From the NCBI RefSeq assembly GCF_003570995.1, contig NZ_QXIY01000008.1, positions 1 through 64,000 of the forward strand: DNA of 64,000 nucleotides. Direction: 5' to 3'. The position numbers were made by a program, and so were the translations under genes. The DNA comes from Candidatus Cryosericum septentrionale (GTDB taxonomy: Bacteria; Caldisericota; Caldisericia; Cryosericales; Cryosericaceae). Positions 47,347 through 56,020 of the stretch are shown here, in pieces (position 1 is the first letter of the stretch; each line of letters opens with the position of its first letter). The notes under the pieces were generated by a model, which was not told the origin of the DNA, did not search any database, and saw only the letters and a program-made list of their open reading frames with translations.

Positions 47347-48102
47347 TCAGTAGTTGTTCAGTACTCCGTTCGTCTTCACATTCCTGAAGAACGCATTGAA
47401 GACGAAATACCCGATCACGAAACATGCAAGGTTGATGAGTAGCAGCCACAATAGGACATACAATACCTGAGAGTTGCCATCAAGCAGTTTCTGAGATGCA
47501 TTAATCCCAGCTGTGAAGGGGATGACATTGAGTACTCGTTGTACCGTCATGGGCATCTTGTCAAAAGGAATTATGGTTCCCGAGAAGAACAATAAGCCGT
47601 ATGAAATGATAGATTCAAATGATGCGGTCTTCGCGAATTTCATCGTCAAACCAGATAAGGCGAGACCTACGCCTGTGAAACCAATTACAGAAACGAGCAG
47701 TATCCAGACCAGATTGATATTGAATACCAGGCTGATAGGCAGAGTGATCCTGATGATAGCGAACAGTAACGCACCCTTAAGTGCGGTAATCAAGAGCACA
47801 ACGTAAGTTTTGACAGTCAGAATCAGCCAAAATGGGTAAGGCTTGATTATGAGCTGTTCTATGGTGCCTACTTGCTTTTCAAAGGATATGCTCATTGACA
47901 ATTCCGAGATGATGCTAGACGCAATAATCCAATACATATAGGCCACACAATAGGCAGTTGAATTCCGTACATTATAGACAAAGCCATAAAAAAACGTGGC
48001 GAACAAGATGTACTTTACGACCATATCTACGATCTGATCAGGGTAATATGTCTTTACCTCTAACAGATATTTATCTAATTCCGCTCTGAAAAGTTTGAGC
48101 AT
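47347..48102 (-). CDS. ABC-2 type permease, AT-rich horizontally acquired pair
   Basis: 251 residues with six hydrophobic helices. It opens [23 protein letters not shown] and shows the ABC-2 pattern ([20 protein letters not shown] coupling loop; [20 protein letters not shown]). The start overlaps the ATPase end by 32 bases. Codons are strongly AT-biased (AAT, ATA, TTA) compared with the GC-rich neighbours, so recent transfer is likely. The substrate is unknown. Confidence 0.87.
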   Translation of the reverse strand: MLKLFRAELDKYLLEVKTYYPDQIVDMVVKYILFATFFYGFVYNVRNSTAYCVAYMYWIIASSIISELSMSISFEKQVGTIEQLIIKPYPFWLILTVKTYVVLLITALKGALLFAIIRITLPISLVFNINLVWILLVSVIGFTGVGLALSGLTMKFAKTASFESIISYGLLFFSGTIIPFDKMPMTVQRVLNVIPFTAGINASQKLLDGNSQVLYVLLWLLLINLACFVIGYFVFNAFFRNVKTNGVLNNY

Positions 48103-49033
48103 CCTTACTCCTATCTCGCTGAACGAAAACTTCCATAATATCTTCTAAACGGCTGCTATCTTTCGAAAAAGCTACAATTTCATAGTCTCTCTCGAGCATG
48201 TGTGCAAGTACAAGATTGATATCGCGGCGTGAAATATCGTTAAGAGTGATATCTGTCGTTGTTTCCCTTTCTTCTATGGTATAGTTGTCGAATGCAATGT
48301 CTCTTCTGTCGACAGTTCCGTTCACCGCCAATGTGTACTTGTTCTCACTGTACATTTGCTTGAAATCGGAAGTCTTTCCGATATATGCAATACCTCCGTT
48401 TTCCAATACCAGGACCCTATCAGTTATCGCATCAATGACGTCTAACTGATGAGATGTGATGACGATTGTGGTCTTCTTCTCTTCTGCCAGATGTTTCAAA
48501 TCGTTCATCACAGCCTTCTTGGTCATAATATCCAGGCCCAAGGTTGGCTCATCAAGAAATAGTACTTCTGGATCATCAAGCATCGCTATGATAATCGACA
48601 GTTTTTGCAGCATTCCTCTTGAATAGTTACCCGCAATTTGATTTCTTGCATCATAAAGATCAAATGTTTTAAGCAACTTATCGGCCTTCTCCGCTATTTT
48701 AATGTCATCCAATTGCTTTAGTCTTCCAAAATATTCTATATTCTGAAAGCCAGTTAAGTACCAATAGACATTTCTATTTCCTTCAAGGACAGCCGAGACG
48801 TCTTTATAGTACTTGCGCAAAGGAATCTTTGACAAGTCATCGCCAACAAATTCAATCTTTCCACTAGAAGCCTCTAATGCTCGCAGCAACAACTTTATTA
48901 AGGTCGTTTTGCCTGCTCCATTAACGCCGAGTATGCCAAGAATCTCCCCCCTATGCACATCAAAGGATAGACCCTTCAACACTAAATCGGCTTTCTTCCT
49001 ATAGGACTTCCCCAATTTGCTAACTCTATACAT
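48071..49033 (-). CDS. ABC transporter ATP-binding protein, AT-rich pair
   Basis: 320 residues. Walker A ILGVNGAGKTTLIKLL, signature YSRGMLQKLSIIIA, Walker B VLFLDEPTLGLD, switch VITSHQLDVIDAI. A C-terminal extension (about 215-320) is of the kind seen in exporters of the DrrA/YhaQ class. GGAG precedes the ATG. With the AT-rich permease it forms a two-gene exporter under its own promoter. Confidence 0.9.
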   Translation of the reverse strand: MYRVSKLGKSYRKKADLVLKGLSFDVHRGEILGILGVNGAGKTTLIKLLLRALEASSGKIEFVGDDLSKIPLRKYYKDVSAVLEGNRNVYWYLTGFQNIEYFGRLKQLDDIKIAEKADKLLKTFDLYDARNQIAGNYSRGMLQKLSIIIAMLDDPEVLFLDEPTLGLDIMTKKAVMNDLKHLAEEKKTTIVITSHQLDVIDAITDRVLVLENGGIAYIGKTSDFKQMYSENKYTLAVNGTVDRRDIAFDNYTIEERETTTDITLNDISRRDINLVLAHMLERDYEIVAFSKDSSRLEDIMEVFVQRDRSKDAQTFQSGIR

Positions 49034-49076
49034 AATAATCTATCTCCAGTCACCATATTCCAATAAACTACGACTC

Positions 49077-49104
49077 ATTATCCTCTAACTCTTCGTAGGG
49101 ACAA
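49077..49104 (-). promoter_or_regulatory. Predicted promoter of the AT-rich ABC pair
   Basis: TTGTCC (49104-49099) and GATAAT (49082-49077), 16-base spacer, 43 bases before the ATPase start and just past the S9 peptidase terminator. Confidence 0.5.
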
Positions 49105-49106
49105 TA

Positions 49107-49140
49107 GGAAAACGCCCCGGTGGATCCAACCGGGGCGTTT
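49107..49140 (-). terminator. Terminator after the S9 peptidase
   Basis: Perfect 11-bp stem AAACGCCCCGG with its complement, extended by TGGATCCA in the loop, followed by a short T-run on the minus strand. Confidence 0.8.
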
Positions 49141-49159
49141 CGAGACAGAACAGCGTGGA

Positions 49160-51223
49160 CTACTTCAATTGCTTTAGAGCCTCAGTGCCTTTCGCCGGCT
49201 TGGTGGAGACCGGTTTCAGATAGGTGTCCATCCACCGACGGATGCTGTTCAGGCGATCGATGCGCCGGTCCGTGCGTCCGATGCGCGACAACCCGTGTGG
49301 TTCCTCCGGGAAGATCACGAATTCACTGGGAACACGATTCACCTTGAGTGCCGTGAACACCTGCTGACCCTGCTCCAGCGGACACCGGAAGTCCATTTCG
49401 CTGTGAAGGACCATCGTGGGCGTGGTCGCCGAGCCCAGGTACTTCACCGGCGACCTGTCCCAGAGCACGTCGATGCTCTCCTGTGGAGATTTTCCACCGT
49501 GAGGCAGTTGGAAGACCCAGTTGAGGTCACTAGTGCCCCACATGCTGATGAGATTGCTGACGCTGCGCTGCGTCGCCGCAGCTGCGAAGCGGTGCGTATG
49601 GCCGATGATCCAGTTGGTCATGTAGCCGCCATAGCTGCCACCCGTAACACCCATGCGCCTGCGGTCGATATACGGCTTCTTCGCTACAAGGTCAGTCCAG
49701 TCCATGAGGTCATCATAGTCGACCGTGCCCCACCGGCCCCAGATAGCCTTTTCGTGCTCCTCGCCATATCCGGTTCCGCCCCGCGGATTGCTGAAGAAGA
49801 CGACATAGCCACCAGCCGCGAGGAAGTAGAACTCATGCATGAACAGATTGCCATACTGGTCCTGCGGACCACCGTGGATTTCGAGAATCGATGGATACTT
49901 CTGCTTGGGGTCGAACCCCGGAGGCGTCATGATCCATCCCTGCAGGTCGTGTCCATCGCGTGCTTTGAACCACACCTCTTCAACCTTGCCAAGATCGAGC
50001 CGGGTGAGGAGCGCCTGGTTCAGATGTGTCAGCTGCCGGACGTTGCCCATCTCCATGTCGCGCACCCAGACCTGCCCGGGGTCAGTCATGGTGCCCAGGA
50101 AATAGGCCATCATCGTCTGCCGGTCGTCCACAGTGAATGTGCCGACGCAGCCAGCAGGGTCGATGACGGTGTAAAGTGTCCCCTCGTCAACCGCGATCGC
50201 CATCAACTTCTCGCTTCCGCGTTCCGAGATCTGAAAATACAAAACCTTCCCATCAGCGGACCACACGGGAGGCATCTGGAACCCTGCCCCTACGTCGTCC
50301 AAGGTCGAGCATGTGAGTGAGATGTCATACGGTCGGGTCACGCTGTGTGCGATTCCCTTCCCGTCGGCGGGAACGACCCACAGTTCGACGTTCTGCCACC
50401 ATTCGTTGGGATCTCTTGCCCCAACGTAGCAAATCCGGCTCCTGTCAGGAGAGAACACCGGTGTGCCCTTGGGGCCTCGAGGGGTCTTGACCAGCTTCAT
50501 CTCTCCTCCTGCGGCCGGCATGACGTAGAGGTCGATCAGGTCGGGCTCGAGGTCGGGGTTTTCCCTACGATTGCTGCAGAAAACGATCGACCTGCCGTCC
50601 GGAGACCAGGATGCGCCGTATTCGTCGTACACACTGCCCGAGGTGAGCTGCTTCATCCGGCCTTTGGCAATATCGACGACCCACAGGTGAGTCCGTTCAT
50701 GGCCGAGCCAGCCCTGGCCGTCTCCGCGGTAGAACAGGCGCGTGTAGTGACGCGATACGACGCCCAGCTTCTTCTTCTTCTCGTCCGCCTCGCGATCTAT
50801 GACTTCCTGATCCTTCTGTGTGAACTCCAACAGGAGGCTCCTGCCATCAGGCGACCATGTCAGGTTGGCGATGTCGCCCTTGAGATCCGTAAGGCGACGC
50901 GCCTCCCCGCCGTCAGCATTGATGACATAAACCTGCGCGCTCTCCCCTTCCTTGCGCGACGACAGGAATGCAAGGCTCCGTCCGTCGGGCGACCACCTTG
51001 GCGATGCATCTGTCTGGTCTCCCTGCGTGAACTGGCGTTCGCCAGAACCGTCTGTGGGTGCCATCCACAGATTCGCGTACTTCTTCTGTGTCTTCTTGTC
51101 CAGCCGCTGAACGCCATAGACGACTTGCCTGCCATCCGGCGAGAGGCGGGCATCCGTGAGAAGCTGAAGCGCATAGAGATCCTGCGCCGTGATGGAACGC
51201 AGTGATTGCTTTGGTTGTGTCAT
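49160..51223 (-). CDS. S9 family prolyl oligopeptidase / acylaminoacyl peptidase-like
   Basis: 687 residues. An N-terminal beta-propeller (about 25-400) with repeated SPDG blades (ARLSPDGRQVVYGVQRL, PRWSPDGRSLAFLSS, TWSPDGRSLLLEF, SWSPDGRSIVFCSN), then an alpha/beta hydrolase domain. The nucleophile is in GVTGGSYGGYMTNW, the acid near LHSEMDFRCPLEQ and the histidine in PEEPHGLSRIG. It removes dipeptides or acylated residues from short peptides. No signal peptide, so it is cytoplasmic, a natural partner for imported peptides. GGAGG precedes ATG 51223, and the earlier in-frame ATG is rejected. Confidence 0.94.
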   Translation of the reverse strand: MTQPKQSLRSITAQDLYALQLLTDARLSPDGRQVVYGVQRLDKKTQKKYANLWMAPTDGSGERQFTQGDQTDASPRWSPDGRSLAFLSSRKEGESAQVYVINADGGEARRLTDLKGDIANLTWSPDGRSLLLEFTQKDQEVIDREADEKKKKLGVVSRHYTRLFYRGDGQGWLGHERTHLWVVDIAKGRMKQLTSGSVYDEYGASWSPDGRSIVFCSNRRENPDLEPDLIDLYVMPAAGGEMKLVKTPRGPKGTPVFSPDRSRICYVGARDPNEWWQNVELWVVPADGKGIAHSVTRPYDISLTCSTLDDVGAGFQMPPVWSADGKVLYFQISERGSEKLMAIAVDEGTLYTVIDPAGCVGTFTVDDRQTMMAYFLGTMTDPGQVWVRDMEMGNVRQLTHLNQALLTRLDLGKVEEVWFKARDGHDLQGWIMTPPGFDPKQKYPSILEIHGGPQDQYGNLFMHEFYFLAAGGYVVFFSNPRGGTGYGEEHEKAIWGRWGTVDYDDLMDWTDLVAKKPYIDRRRMGVTGGSYGGYMTNWIIGHTHRFAAAATQRSVSNLISMWGTSDLNWVFQLPHGGKSPQESIDVLWDRSPVKYLGSATTPTMVLHSEMDFRCPLEQGQQVFTALKVNRVPSEFVIFPEEPHGLSRIGRTDRRIDRLNSIRRWMDTYLKPVSTKPAKGTEALKQLK

Positions 51224-51334
51224 GATTTCCTCCATCGTTTCCGTGTCAGTGGCGGGGGTGCATGCGCACCCGTTCCAGCCCCGTGGTTCCATGTCCATTG
51301 TAGGCAAAACGAAGTTCAGGTATAGCGGAAACCG

Positions 51335-51363
51335 AAAAAAGCCCCGGCACGCAGCACCGGGGC
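51335..51363 (-). terminator. Terminator after the GntR-ABC operon
   Basis: 7-bp GC stem GCCCCGG/CCGGGGC with a nine-base loop, followed by six T on the minus strand (51340-51335), 26 bases past the permease stop. Confidence 0.85.
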
Positions 51364-51388
51364 CTCCTGGACACGAATCAGAGCCGAG

Positions 51389-52153
51389 CTAGAACTCCTG
51401 CCGCTGCAGCATGCGGTACGAGATCCATAGCATGCACCCACTCAGAACCATGCCGACGACAATGGGCACGAGCTGTGGTACGGGGCGTACGATGAGGTTT
51501 GGGCTTCCGAACAACGCCAGCGGGTTGAGCCAATGAAGAGGCTTGAACTGGCCCGCTACTGACAGAACGATAAGGATACCCCCTGAGAAGAGCATTGCTT
51601 TCACGCGGTCCGGCACGAGCACTGAGAGAAGTGTCGCAAGTGACGCAAATGCGATAAGCGCGACAACGCTGTGCAGCGTCGCAGCCAGCACGAATGCAAG
51701 CTGGGGCGCCTTGCCGACGATGAGAGCGCCCAAGACTGCTCCTCCTGTAGAAACCAGCACTGCCAGCACAAGTCCTCCAAACAGGACGATAACCTTGGCT
51801 GCCAGGATCATGCCCCGGCTGACAGGCCGCGAGAATAGGAAGATGGCAGTGTGCAGTTCCCGCTCACCGGCGACCGCACTACCCAGCAGCACGACTGCGA
51901 GGATGGCCCCCACCTGTTGCAGGTTCTTGCTGAACCACTGGGAATACAGATACGCATTCACATTACTGAAGTCCGGCAACAGCTTCTTGATCAGATCCGC
52001 ATACTCCGGTGGAATCTGTCCCATGCCGGGAATGCCCCCCTCGAGGAAACGATACGCAATGGACACGGCGGCTCCTATCACAGATAGCAGCACGCATCCT
52101 ATGATCATCTTCATGCGGTTTTCCCGCAACTCTTTCCACATCAATGCTTTCAC
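51389..52153 (-). CDS. ABC-2 family transporter permease of the GntR-controlled exporter
   Basis: 254 residues. It starts KALMWKELRENRMKMIIGCV, with helices at about 16-36, 80-100, 118-150, 160-185, 195-210 and 225-245. The loop AGERELHTAIFLFSRPVSRG is the ABC-2 coupling segment (compare with the NatB-like gene). GTG 52153 follows GGAGG and lies one base after the ATPase stop. Such ytr/bcr-type exporters often respond to cell-wall stress or antibiotics. The substrate is unknown. Confidence 0.85.
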   Translation of the reverse strand: MKALMWKELRENRMKMIIGCVLLSVIGAAVSIAYRFLEGGIPGMGQIPPEYADLIKKLLPDFSNVNAYLYSQWFSKNLQQVGAILAVVLLGSAVAGERELHTAIFLFSRPVSRGMILAAKVIVLFGGLVLAVLVSTGGAVLGALIVGKAPQLAFVLAATLHSVVALIAFASLATLLSVLVPDRVKAMLFSGGILIVLSVAGQFKPLHWLNPLALFGSPNLIVRPVPQLVPIVVGMVLSGCMLWISYRMLQRQEF

Positions 52154-52154
52154 G

Positions 52155-53036
52155 TCACGCCTCCACAAACCGCATGAATATCTCGTCGAATGGCAAAGAT
52201 TGCACATTCAGTACAGTGCCCCCAGCATCGACAAACGCTGTGCGGGCTTGTTCCTGGTCGGCGAGCACCTCGATGTCCCAGGCATCCTGGCCGAGATCCC
52301 GTTCCCGTTGAACAGCAATGCTCTTCACGTCGCGCGGGCTGTGCCCCACCATAAACCGGACTGTGTAGACCCGATACCGTGTCTTGATGGATTCCACCTC
52401 GTCCTGGAGGACCGTGTGACCGTGGCGCATGAACGCCACCGTATCACAGATCTTCTCGACCTCGCTCAGAATGTGCGATGAGAAGAAGACCGTCAGATTG
52501 CGCCGGGCCGTCTCGTCTGCCAGCACGCCCAGGAAATGCGACCGAACCACGGGGTCCAGACCATCGGTGGGCTCGTCGAGGATGAGCAACTCCGGTTCCG
52601 TCGAGAGGGCGATATAGAGCCCAAGCAGCTTGCGCATGCCCTTGGAATACGTAGCAATCTTGCGTGCGAGCGGCAGTTCGAAGATAGTCTGCAGTCTCCG
52701 CACATTCTCGTCTACGGAGCAGCCGTACAGTCGCGCGTTGAACTCCAGAATCTCAAAGCCCGTCATGTGTGGATAGAGCGAGAAGTCCTCGGGTACGAAT
52801 CCGATACGCCGCCGGAGGACCGTTCCATCTCCTGACGGGATGGCACCAAGAACCGTGAGTGACCCAGCCGTAGGCTCCATCAGGCCGAGCATCAGCTTGA
52901 TGCTGGTCGTCTTTCCCGCGCCATTTGGTCCCATCAGGCCGAAGATGCTGCCCGTCGGCACGGTCAGGCACATGTCCTCCAGCGCCTGTACCTGTCCATA
53001 CGACTTGCTGACGTCAACCATTTCTATTGCATTCAT
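52155..53036 (-). CDS. ABC transporter ATP-binding protein of the GntR-controlled exporter
   Basis: 293 residues. Walker A LMGPNGAGKTTSIKLM, signature YSKGMRKLLGLYIA, Walker B LLILDEPTDGLD, switch FFSSHILSEVEKI. C-terminal 75 residues form a small domain (RVYTVRFMVGHSPRD ...). The start overlaps the regulator's stop (ATGA) with GGAGG upstream. It works with the permease directly downstream. Confidence 0.92.
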   Translation of the reverse strand: MNAIEMVDVSKSYGQVQALEDMCLTVPTGSIFGLMGPNGAGKTTSIKLMLGLMEPTAGSLTVLGAIPSGDGTVLRRRIGFVPEDFSLYPHMTGFEILEFNARLYGCSVDENVRRLQTIFELPLARKIATYSKGMRKLLGLYIALSTEPELLILDEPTDGLDPVVRSHFLGVLADETARRNLTVFFSSHILSEVEKICDTVAFMRHGHTVLQDEVESIKTRYRVYTVRFMVGHSPRDVKSIAVQRERDLGQDAWDIEVLADQEQARTAFVDAGGTVLNVQSLPFDEIFMRFVEA

Positions 53037-53425
53037 GAACTCCCTCCTTGATCACGCTCTTTCGTAGAACGTTGTTTGCGTTTCTCCAGTCGTTTAATGA
53101 GGTCATCGATCGTGAGGCCAGCGTTGCGAGCCTCGATGACCAGCATTTCCACCATGTGTTCCAAGCGTTCTGTCTCCACGCCGATCCTGCCTTCCTGCAC
53201 AAACGTTCCCTTGCCGCTGACGGTCTCGACCATACCCTCGCGCTCCAGGTCCCTGTATGCCTTGGCGACTGTGTTCGGGTTGACAGCCAGCTTGACGGCA
53301 AGTTCGCGTACTGTCGGCAGCTGGTCGCCCGGGTGCAGAGTGCCGAGAGCTACACCATTCCTGACCAGCTGGATGATCTGGAGGTACACGGGCACACCAT
53401 CATACGGGTTCACGTAGAATTCCAT
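53033..53425 (-). CDS. GntR-family regulator of the YtrA type
   Basis: 130 residues: a winged helix-turn-helix GntR domain (VPVYLQIIQLVRNGVALGTL, then PGDQLPTVRELAVKLAVNPN and AKAYRDLEREGMVETVSGKG) with only a short C-terminal dimerisation helix (about 80-130), the size and plan of YtrA regulators that control linked ABC exporters. It is first in the operon with the ATPase and permease. A perfect palindrome overlapping its own -10 suggests autorepression. Three starts are possible (53431, 53428, 53425). GAGG is best spaced for 53425. Confidence 0.92.
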   Translation of the reverse strand: MEFYVNPYDGVPVYLQIIQLVRNGVALGTLHPGDQLPTVRELAVKLAVNPNTVAKAYRDLEREGMVETVSGKGTFVQEGRIGVETERLEHMVEMLVIEARNAGLTIDDLIKRLEKRKQRSTKERDQGGSS

Positions 53426-53436
53426 CATCACCTCTT

Positions 53437-53460
53437 ATTGTACTATTACGATAGTACAAT
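53437..53460. promoter_or_regulatory. Perfect palindromic operator of the YtrA-type regulator
   Basis: ATTGTACTA-TTACGA-TAGTACAAT: nine-base perfect half-sites, six-base spacer. It covers the -10 of the regulator's promoter and ends 12 bases before its start. This is the size and pattern expected for a dimeric GntR/YtrA repressor. Confidence 0.8.
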
Positions 53461-53475
53461 ATGTAGAGCTGTCAA
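53448..53475 (-). promoter_or_regulatory. Predicted promoter of the GntR-ABC operon
   Basis: Perfect TTGACA (53475-53470), 16-base spacer, TATCGT (53453-53448). The operator overlaps the -10 and the start region. Confidence 0.6.
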
Positions 53476-53508
53476 GAGTTGACCGAGAACAGCTGGAACG
53501 AGACAAAA

Positions 53509-53554
53509 GAGTGCTGGTACTTGGTACAAGAGAGTGCTGGTACTTGGTACAAGA
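53509..53554 (+). repeat. Two exact 23-bp tandem repeats upstream of the GntR promoter
   Basis: GAGTGCTGGTACTTGGTACAAGA at 53509-53531 is repeated exactly at 53532-53554, and a third degenerate start (GAGTTCTAGTG) follows. On the minus strand each unit contains TTGTACCA, close to the operator half-site ATTGTACTA, so they may be extra regulator sites. The rest of the gap (53555-53762) holds nothing I can name. Confidence 0.8.
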
Positions 53555-53762
53555 GAGTTCTAGTGTTTCGCTCCATAGCGGATTGCATCGGCGTCTGCCG
53601 TAATGGCGGCACACTCGATCAGAAATGCTCTCAGGTGTCACGCCGTCTTCGCTTCTCTTGTTTGGCCTCTTCCCATGACTACATATTCGTTGATGATGCT
53701 ACACTAGTATTCAAGAGCAGCGGCGTCATCGCTTCAATGGCTGGCGTCGAAGGAGGCGTTCA

Positions 53763-55964
53763 ATGTACTGTCCAACGTGTGGAAAGGAAATCCCTGACGA
53801 TTCTACCTTCTGTCCTGCATGTGGGGCGAAGCTGGCAGGCGGGAAGAAGGAACGCAGACCCAAGCTCAGAATCATCCTGCCGGTCGTCCTTGTCCTGGTG
53901 CTGCTGGCCGCATCTCTTGCCGTGTATCAAGTGATCAGGGCACATGCCGGCATGGACCAGAAGGTTGCAACGCTTATCCCTTACAGAAAAGGCAACAAAT
54001 GGGGATTCTGCGACAGAAATAGAGACATCGCAATACCGATCATTTATGATGAAACATATCCTTTTAGTGAAGGCCTTGCGCGGGTTATGGTCAATGGGAA
54101 ATATGGCTTCGTTAATGCAAATGGAAATGTAGTAGTGCAACCTGCCTATGATCTTGCGGGAGATTTTATCGAAAACGTTGCATGGTTCGCAATCAACAGT
54201 AAATACGGCTTCATAGATAAAAATGGAAGCATTGTAATAAAACCTGTTTATGATCTTGCGAAAGACTTTAAAGGGGGACTTGCCAATGTTATGGTTGGCA
54301 ACACCGATAGTTTCATAGACACACAAGGGAATATAGTAATAACAATGGCTTATCCTGGTTTGAGTAGAGAAGTTAGTGAAGGTTTTGTACGGGTGGAGAC
54401 TCGTTCTAAGTCTGGCTTTATTGACGCAAAAGGGAAGATAGTGATCCCAGCTGTTTATGATCTTGTAAGAGATTTTAGCGAAAGCCTTGCAGCTGTTTGC
54501 CTCGACGGTAAGTATGGCTTTATCGACGCTGAAGGGACTATGGCAATTCAACCCGTCTATGAAGATGCACTAGATTTTCAGGAGGGACTTGCAGCGGTCA
54601 AAGTTAATAATAAATGGGGCTTTGTTGATACAAAGGGAAATCTGGTAATAAAATCTCTCTATGATGATATCAGTCAAGATAATCCAGCCTTACGGGGCTT
54701 TAGCGATGGACTTGTGTCCGTAGAGCAAAACGGAGAGTGGGGCTATATCGATACTAAGGGCAATATGGTAATATACCCCGTCTTTGGTCCAGGAAATTTC
54801 AGCGAGGGTCTTGCAGCAGTTGGACTCAACGGTAAGGTTGGCTATATCGACAAGAAAGGAAATGTAGCGATAAAGGCTGCTTATGTTTTTGCAAGGAGTT
54901 TTCACGAAGGTCTCGCGCAGGTTCGTATTCGAGGTAAAAGTGGTTTCATCGATAAAAAAGGGAATATGGTAATACAACCCATCTATGAATATGCGAACGA
55001 CTTTCATGAAGACCTTGTAGCTGTTAGGATCAGTAAGAGATGGGGTTTTGTCGATACAAAAGGAAAGATGGTGATACAGGCAATTTATGACGATGTACAG
55101 GATTTCAACGAGAACTTTGCAGCTGTCAAATTCAATAATAGGTGGGGTTTTGTCGATACAAAAGGAAAGATGGTGATACAGGCAATTTATGACGGGGCAT
55201 CGGAGTTTAGTGAAGACCTTGCCTCTGTTGAACTTAATGGTAAATCTTTCTTGATCGACAAAAATGCAAGTATCGTAGTCCAACCTATTTATGATTATGT
55301 GAGAACTTTCCACGAAGGTCTTGCAAGTTTTTATGTTGGATCCAAATATGGTTTCGAAAATACAAAAGGGAAAATCGTAGTACCAATGACTTATGAAGAT
55401 GCAAGAGACTTTCATGAAGGCTTTGCAGCTGTCAAGGTCAACAATAACTGGGGTTTTGTTGATACAAAAGGAAACACGGTAATACAACCTCTTTATGATG
55501 AAGCAGAAGACTTTCACGAAGGTTTTGCAGCAGTTGGACTCAGCGGTAAGTTTGGTTATATCGACAAGAATGGAAACGTTGTGATACCATTAACTTATGA
55601 ATATGATTATGCGCGCTGGTTTCATCTTGAAGAGTATGCACGACCCTTTAGCGAAGGCTTCGCGGCAATTCTGGTTAACCATAAATGGGGTTTCATAGGA
55701 AAGAATGGGAAAAGGGTAGTAGAACCCGTCTACACTTCGATGAGCGATTTTCGAGATGGTCTTCTTGCTGTCGGCCTCAATGGGAAGTACGGCTTCGTTG
55801 ACAAGAATGGAAAGGCAGTCATAGACCTGACCTATGACAAGGTGGAGGATTTTGAACACGGTATTGCGCCTGTCTATCGATTGGTTTACTCCGGTCCTCC
55901 AGGTGACGACTACGACACTCTGGGTTACATCGACACCAAGGGCACTCAGTACTGGGAAGAGTGA
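53763..55964 (+). CDS. Zinc-ribbon, membrane-anchored WG-repeat protein
   Basis: 733 residues. An N-terminal zinc ribbon (MYCPTCGKEIPDDSTFCPAC, two CxxC pairs) is followed by a basic stretch, one membrane helix (IILPVVLVLVLLAASLAVYQ, about 36-58), and about 18 WG repeats of 33-35 residues (consensus GKYGFIDKNGNVVIxPxYD..DFxEGLAAV) to the end. The zinc ribbon would be cytoplasmic and the repeats outside. WG repeats are taken to be beta-rich protein-binding modules, and their role is unknown. Repeats 11 and 12 share 52 identical bases. The repeat DNA is AT-rich but the head is GC-rich, suggesting a joined gene. AAGGAGG precedes the ATG. Confidence 0.88.
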   Translation: MYCPTCGKEIPDDSTFCPACGAKLAGGKKERRPKLRIILPVVLVLVLLAASLAVYQVIRAHAGMDQKVATLIPYRKGNKWGFCDRNRDIAIPIIYDETYPFSEGLARVMVNGKYGFVNANGNVVVQPAYDLAGDFIENVAWFAINSKYGFIDKNGSIVIKPVYDLAKDFKGGLANVMVGNTDSFIDTQGNIVITMAYPGLSREVSEGFVRVETRSKSGFIDAKGKIVIPAVYDLVRDFSESLAAVCLDGKYGFIDAEGTMAIQPVYEDALDFQEGLAAVKVNNKWGFVDTKGNLVIKSLYDDISQDNPALRGFSDGLVSVEQNGEWGYIDTKGNMVIYPVFGPGNFSEGLAAVGLNGKVGYIDKKGNVAIKAAYVFARSFHEGLAQVRIRGKSGFIDKKGNMVIQPIYEYANDFHEDLVAVRISKRWGFVDTKGKMVIQAIYDDVQDFNENFAAVKFNNRWGFVDTKGKMVIQAIYDGASEFSEDLASVELNGKSFLIDKNASIVVQPIYDYVRTFHEGLASFYVGSKYGFENTKGKIVVPMTYEDARDFHEGFAAVKVNNNWGFVDTKGNTVIQPLYDEAEDFHEGFAAVGLSGKFGYIDKNGNVVIPLTYEYDYARWFHLEEYARPFSEGFAAILVNHKWGFIGKNGKRVVEPVYTSMSDFRDGLLAVGLNGKYGFVDKNGKAVIDLTYDKVEDFEHGIAPVYRLVYSGPPGDDYDTLGYIDTKGTQYWEE
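55041..55194 (+). repeat. Recent duplication of a WG-repeat unit
   Basis: 55041-55092 and 55143-55194 are identical over 52 bases, 102 bases (34 codons) apart, coding for the GFVDTKGKMVIQAIYD part of repeats 11 and 12. Other repeats are far more diverged, so this copy is recent. Confidence 0.85.
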
Positions 55965-56020
55965 CAGCGAACGGGCAAGTGGCCTGGGTACTCTTGCATT
56001 CAGCGTTGAAGCTGGTTCTC

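Noticed and set aside
50345..51205. 286-codon plus-strand open frame
   Set aside because: Antisense to the S9 peptidase; composition is a shadow of the propeller repeats.
53509..53554. CRISPR-like short repeats
   Set aside because: Two units directly abut with no spacers, and there are no cas genes.
53760..54551. 263-codon minus-strand open frame (and another at 54690-55517)
   Set aside because: Mirror of the WG-repeat gene. The periodic repeats on the plus strand create long antisense frames.
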